A stretch of DNA of 64,000 nucleotides from Rhea pennata (lineage: Eukaryota > Chordata > Aves > Rheiformes > Rheidae): contig NC_084687.1 in assembly GCF_028389875.1 (NCBI RefSeq), forward strand, positions 4,748,157 through 4,812,156. Reading direction: 5' to 3'. The notes under the pieces are model-generated. The model searched no databases and had not been told where the DNA came from. It was given only the letters and a program-made list of their open reading frames with translations. Position numbers and translations under genes: made by a program. Positions 59,112 through 64,000 of the stretch are shown in pieces (positions within the stretch are counted from its first letter, which is position 1; every line of letters starts with the position of its first letter).

Positions 59112-60595
59112 GTAAGCCGCGGCCGGGGCTTCTCCCCGCGCCTGACGCTGCAGCCCGGGCGCTGCCGCTCCTGCCCGCTCCAGTCTCTCCGACGTGCAAA
59201 CATCTGCTGTTGCTTTTTCTTGCCTCTCTCGTGTTTTCTCTTCTTCAGCAGCTGCAGCCTTTCTGCTTTCTATTTTTTTCCTTACTCCAAGAGTTTTTTC
59301 TCCGCCCGGGGCAGGGTGGTGGTGGTGGTGGGGGGTATTTAGGGCTGCAAAGGCAGCCAAAAGTCCCGTGCATGCTAGTGCCGCGGAGGCTGCCAGCCGC
59401 TTCCCGGGGGGCTCGCGGGGACCCCCTGCTCCGTCCCGGGACCCCCTGCTCCCTCCCGGGACCCACTCATCCCCTGCCGCGGGAAGCAGCAGCAAAAGCG
59501 TTTGAAGAGGAGGAGGAGGAGGAGAGGCTGTGAAGAGACGGGCCGCCCCGGAGCCGGGGCTTTGCCGTTCCGTCCTCCGAAGGCAGCCGGTCACCCCACG
59601 CCCCCCGCGCTGAGCACGCTGGCCGAAACAGCCGGGGGCGAAGGGCTCGGCGGGGTCCGCGTCCACGCCGCAGCGGGGGCCACCCGGCCCCTGCCTGCCG
59701 CAGGAGCGGGGGGCAGAGGGGGGAGTCTCCCGCTGCCCCCACACCGGCACATCCAAGGCGTGTTGGTAGCCAGCTGATCCCATGCACGGGGCAGAGCCGC
59801 GCGGGGGCTGGCGAGGGTCAGCCCCCTTCCCGCAGGTACGGTTTGGACCCGGATCTTCGTCTCCCCTCCGGCAGAGGCAGGAGATGCTTGGAGGAAGGAA
59901 CAGGATGGGGATGTTCACCGTAGCCCCAGGGGAAGGGTTTGCGTGTCGGGAAGAGCCTCGTGTTAGCCCGGACCCTCCCTGCCCTGCTTGTTTGAAAACT
60001 GGGTGCTTGCAGGAGAAGTACGTGCGCGGTGGAAAGTGGAAATTCATCCTCTTGGCAGCTGAATGCAAAGCACGCGGCACGTGGGAGCTTGGGAGCCCTG
60101 CGCGGCGCCTTCCTTATGTGGTGCTCGGCTGCCAGCATCCCGCAAGGCGCCGGAGGAGCCTCCCGGGAAGCGCCCGTTGCCGGCTGCTCCGCCGGGCCGG
60201 GCAGCGGGGTCGCGGGCGCTGGCGGAGGCGGACGGGCCGAGCGTTTCCACCTGGGATCGAAGAGATTGAAGTGCAGCTGTGGGAGGCTTTGTCCTCGGGA
60301 AGAGCCTGGGAGGGAGCTGGTAAGGCACCAGGGAGCAGCTCCTGGCCCCCGGGGAAAGCGGAGCCGGGAGAGGGCCGTGCGAGGAATCGGCTCGGGGGGC
60401 GCAGCGTGCGCGGGGGGGCCGGCCCGCGGCTCGGTGTGATCGCTTCGGAAGCGGCCGCTCGCCCCAGCTGCTTGTTTTCTGTGTCCAGCCAGTTGCAGCG
60501 TGTGTGGTGAGGAGCCCCGGGGAAGGTTCGGGCTGCAGAGCGAGGGAGGAGGAGGAGGGGGCGCAGGGGGGGTTGCCAGTGCTGAGGAGGCAGCG

Positions 60596-60631
<36 letters not shown>

Positions 60632-63600
60632 CTTTTTACTGGGACTGCCTTCCCACGTCCCCTCCTGGGGGAAGGAGGTTGTAGACGGGAGCAGTGAGCC
60701 TTTTGCAACTTGTCTGCGGGCCTCTACGCAGTTAGGAAACGGCACGCAGAGAAAAGCACGAGCTGTGCGTTGCCTCCCTGCTGCTCGCAGCCCGAAAGCG
60801 TCGTTAAGGGGCGCGTGAGAGCGTCCGGCGGCGCTGCAGGCGGGACGCCCCGGCCCGCACGCGGATGCGCTGCTCTCCCTGCGAGGCTGCAGCCCGGCCG
60901 CTCCCCGGGAAAGCGCGAGAGCGGCGGGTTGCGCCGCGGCCCGGGAGCCTCGGGGCCGCCGGGGCGAGCGCTCCCGGGGAGGATGCGCTTGCGCTGCCTT
61001 TGGCCCTTCGCCACCGTGCCCGGCTCTGCGGGGCGGCTCGATAAAGGGCTCCCTGTTTCGGGCACGGCCGATCAGACCCGGCGTCTTGCAAAGACACTAA
61101 CGGGCTGTTACAGCGGTCGGATGTGGAGAGAGGCCAACGAGGGAGCATTGCTGGCTCTTCTCAGTTATTTTTGGGTTGCCTTCCTTTTTCTACGTTAACG
61201 TATTGGTTCCCAAGATTGCTGCAGGCGTTTGCGGCCTGAAGGGCTCACGCGGTGATGGGACTAGGGGATACGATGGAGAAACTCTGCACAAAGCTCCCAG
61301 GGTTGTGGGAAACGGGCTGAAAACTAGCCCATAGCTCCCAGAGCAAGGGGTCCTTAGGTGCAGTAAAACTAAACCTTTTGGACAGCAAATATCAGCAGCA
61401 TCTTGGAGCTGGAACTTCCAGCCACTGCCTCTGATTTTTGACCCCTGGCTGTAATGAGACGAGATGCCCCTTCCTGGGGGAAGAAACAGAGCGGAGCTGC
61501 TCAGCCCAGCCCTGAGCTGGGGGGTGTCAGAACTGCTTTAGTCCGTGTATTCATCCTTTTCTCCACCCTAAGCAGTTGGTTTCCTGAAAGTATGTGTTGC
61601 TTCATGGTTTAACTTTATTCTAGTTGCATGGTTTCCTAGTGGGTCTCCTGAATCTGAGCCGCTCTGTCTGCTTGGGACTGGTGAGAAAGGTCGAAAGGAG
61701 GCATTTGCAAAGCACGTCCTGCGCCGGGGGCTGGCGGCAGGCGCAGCAGACGCTGCTCACGCAGACTCTGGGCGTGGGATTTTGAAATTTGCTCCTTGCA
61801 CTTCATGCCAGCAAATTCAGCCGTGTGAAAGCAGGCAGAGAACAGAGTGACACACGCACGCAGGGAGAGCTGGCTTTAAACGGGCTGGAGGCAATCGTAA
61901 AGCTTGCAGTGGCCTTGGGTTTGGTGCAAAAAGCCCAGCTGTGGGCCTGCTGCATGGATGCTGTTCTGGGTATTGGCTGTTGCGTGGACCGCTGGCCGCG
62001 AGCGGCTGGCCTGCAACTTGTCTGGACGCGGATGCTGCCTGCCCCGAACGGGCTGTTTCTCGGGGCAGAGCCCCTGCGGGGTGGGCTGAAGCGGGGGGGG
62101 GGGGACAGCGGGGCGCCCTGCGGGTCGCAGGCGCTGCGCGGACGAGAAGGGTCGCTGCTGCTTTCTGACGCCTTCCTTCTGTGGTGACAAATGGCATGTT
62201 CTGCTGCCAGCTTCTGGCCTCCGTTTCTGGCCCGGTGACAGCTGCTCTTAAAGCCTGGGTCCCCAAATGTCCGCAGAGCTAAGCCCTCGCGCGGAGCCCG
62301 TCCGCTGGGCTGCTCCCGGGCGGGCCGAGCGCTCAGCAAGCTCCCGGAGACCCACGGAGTCGCGGCTCTGCCCCGTCCCATCTCCTCGCCGCGATGTGCC
62401 CTGGGGCGGCTGCTGGGGTGGCCAGAGCCCAGCGCTGCCCTGGGGGAGGAGGGAGCCCACGGCCCGGATCCCGGCGCGTGCTGGCTGCGATATCACGTTC
62501 TGGCTTCGCAGCTGCCTCCTCCCGCTGCAGCGGGCCAAAGCCAGAGCTCGGGACCCCCCTTCCCTGCCCCATCTTTGCAGGCATTAAAATCCACCCTGGA
62601 GTTTTTGGAGCGGCCTGGGACCAGGCGGGGGGCACGTGCGTGCAGAGAGGGACGTGGCTGGGCGAGAAGCGCGGTCCTGTGGCGCTGGGAGGGGACTCCA
62701 CGTGGACCAGACCCCTGCCATGAATTTGTCCATTCTCTGCCGCCCTCCGTTTAATCTGTCCTCTTGCAGCACAGGAGCACGCACGTACGTCCCCAAAGGG
62801 GACTCGTTACAGCACTGCTGCGCTGGATATCTGGCGGGATTTTGGCCCTACGCTTCTCGGCTGCTCCTCGCCTCTTCCTCCCTTCCCCCAGCGAGATGCC
62901 AGAGCTCTGATTGAAACCAGCAGGCGCGTGAGGCTTGTAGGGTTAAACGGAGCCAGATGTGAGCAGGAGTGAAACAAAAAGGGAAGTCCCAGGCTGGGCC
63001 TGGGGGCTGGGGAGTGGGGGGTGAGGGCAGGATCTCTTCCTGGAGGGAGCCGATTGCTTTGAGCCCTGGGAATGCGAGGAGCGGGATCAGAGGGAGATGG
63101 GCTGGTGCACTGCTGAGAGCCAAGGTCCCTACGGACATCCCAGGGTGGGACGTGGACCGTGGTGGGTGGCAGCACCTGGGTGGAAGCTGCTGCGGGAGGG
63201 TCGGGGCTGGTGTGCTCAGGGGCCGCCCGGGACAGCGTCTCCTTGCTGGGAGAAGGCGGCGAGTGCTGGTTTGCTGGGGGGGCTGCCGTTCGCTGCGCTC
63301 GCCGGGCGCTCCTGGCACGTCCCTGCGGCCGCCCGAGGTGGGATGCGATGCATCTGGCTCAGCTCCTGTCCAGTGCTGGGCAAGCAGAGCTGACTGGGGC
63401 TGGCCACGGGCACGTTCCCGGTTCCCTGGGCCCCGCCAGGCGCTAAGGGAGCGCTGTGTGTGCGCCCGCGAGCAGAGAGCCCGTCCCTGCCTCGTTGCAC
63501 CTTGCATTGGAGAGCGGAGAGCCGGGAGAGCCCGGTGCCCCGTCTCAGCGGTGCTGGGCAGGCGCTCAGCCCAGGAGGTCCATCCTCCCCCAAGTCTCTC

Positions 63601-64000
63601 CAACCTCCTCCTTGTCTCCTTGCACTTCATTCTTTCTCCCACTGCATCTTTGCTGAGTTCATCCATCTGCCCAAGTGCACATCTATCTTGGCTCTCTTCC
63701 TGCCGGGTGACAAATGCCCCTGGAAGAAGCCTGGCGAGCGCCCAGAGGTGTCTGCTGCCTACTCAGAAAGCACACAGCCTGTCCTGCCTCCAGCTACTCC
63801 CGAGGAGTCTGGGAGCATCCAATGCACCTTCTGTGCCGGGCTTTTTGGGAAGCTCTGCCGCAATGAGCTAGATTCCTCCAGGCTCCGTTTTGTCAGCTGG
63901 AAAGGCACCAGTGAGAGGCTTGCTGGGGACATTGCCACTCTTCCAGGTGGCAGAAGGGAAAGTAAAGCTCAGCAGCCTCAAAGCTCATGAGCACAGAATT
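59112..64000. other. Non-coding to the window end
   Basis: CpG-rich to about 61.1 kb and again at 61.95-62.7 kb. It holds (GGT)n at 59314-59336, a 22-bp repeat of GGGACCCCCTGCTCC at 59415-59466, (GAG)n near 59505-59523, T29 at 60601-60629 and G12 at 62093-62104. The open frames near 63.0-64.0 kb have no recognisable domain or splice context. Confidence 0.5.
60601..60629. repeat. T29 homopolymer
   Basis: The longest homopolymer in the window, 29 uninterrupted T, in otherwise GC-rich DNA. Assembly length is likely approximate. Confidence 0.95.

Noticed and set aside
58545-60080. 511-codon open frame on the - strand
   Set aside because: Lies in CpG-dense DNA with overlapping open frames on both strands. 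Composition is Pro/Arg/Ala/Gly with homopolymeric residues and there is no recognisable domain. Expected by chance at this GC content.
63460-63990. 176-codon open frame at the window end with several Cys
   Set aside because: No splice context, no domain, no start context. A coding exon cut by the window edge cannot be excluded but is not supported.
28490-64000. PRELP or OPTC exons
   Set aside because: Looked for the Cx3CxCx9C cap and leucine-rich-repeat words in all frames; none was found outside FMOD.

Overview
The window is nuclear DNA of a sauropsid, most likely a bird on a GC-rich microchromosome-type segment. The reasons are compact introns, very high GC with many CpG-rich stretches, few interspersed repeats, a short CR1-type LINE 3' end near 44.36 kb, and two spliced vertebrate genes in the order and orientation known from human 1q32 (BTG2 forward, FMOD reverse). 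The species cannot be fixed from the sequence alone.

Layout: 1-7.9 kb is non-coding flank with moderate GC, containing one long alternating purine/pyrimidine microsatellite. A G-rich minisatellite (about 7.94-8.23 kb) abuts a compact promoter with MEF2, CRE, CCAAT and TATA-like motifs. BTG2 follows on the + strand: two coding exons (8544-8703 and 9613-9953), 166 aa, and a 3'UTR of about 2.85 kb ending near a poly(A) signal at 12786. From 12.8 to 22 kb is non-coding, with a very GC-rich, CpG-rich block at about 14.8-21.1 kb that holds several minisatellites and small AT-rich islands resembling regulatory elements. FMOD lies on the - strand: coding exon 3 at 23082-23233, coding exon 2 at 26001-26991 and a candidate non-coding exon 1 near 28368-28450. 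It encodes 380 aa and has a poly(A) signal at 22009-22014.

From 28.5 kb to the end (35 kb) I find no coding exon that I can support. In human the next gene is PRELP, and its leucine-rich-repeat exons are not in this window. The stretch alternates CpG-rich blocks with AT-rich islands that look like conserved regulatory DNA. It carries a striking 19-bp VNTR with a 133-bp higher-order period (52.9-53.5 kb), a 33-34-bp repeat (58.3 kb) and a CpG-island segment with a good splice donor at 59.11 kb that could be a first exon of an unseen gene. The many long open frames here follow from low stop-codon frequency in GC-rich DNA.

Functionally, BTG2 is an immediate-early antiproliferative CCR4-NOT adaptor. 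FMOD is a secreted small leucine-rich proteoglycan that binds and organises collagen fibrils. The two are neighbours but belong to different pathways. I saw no credible sign of an unknown multi-gene system. The most unusual items are the higher-order VNTR, the possible in-frame upstream ATG of FMOD, the 5'UTR uORF of BTG2 and several candidate conserved non-coding elements.
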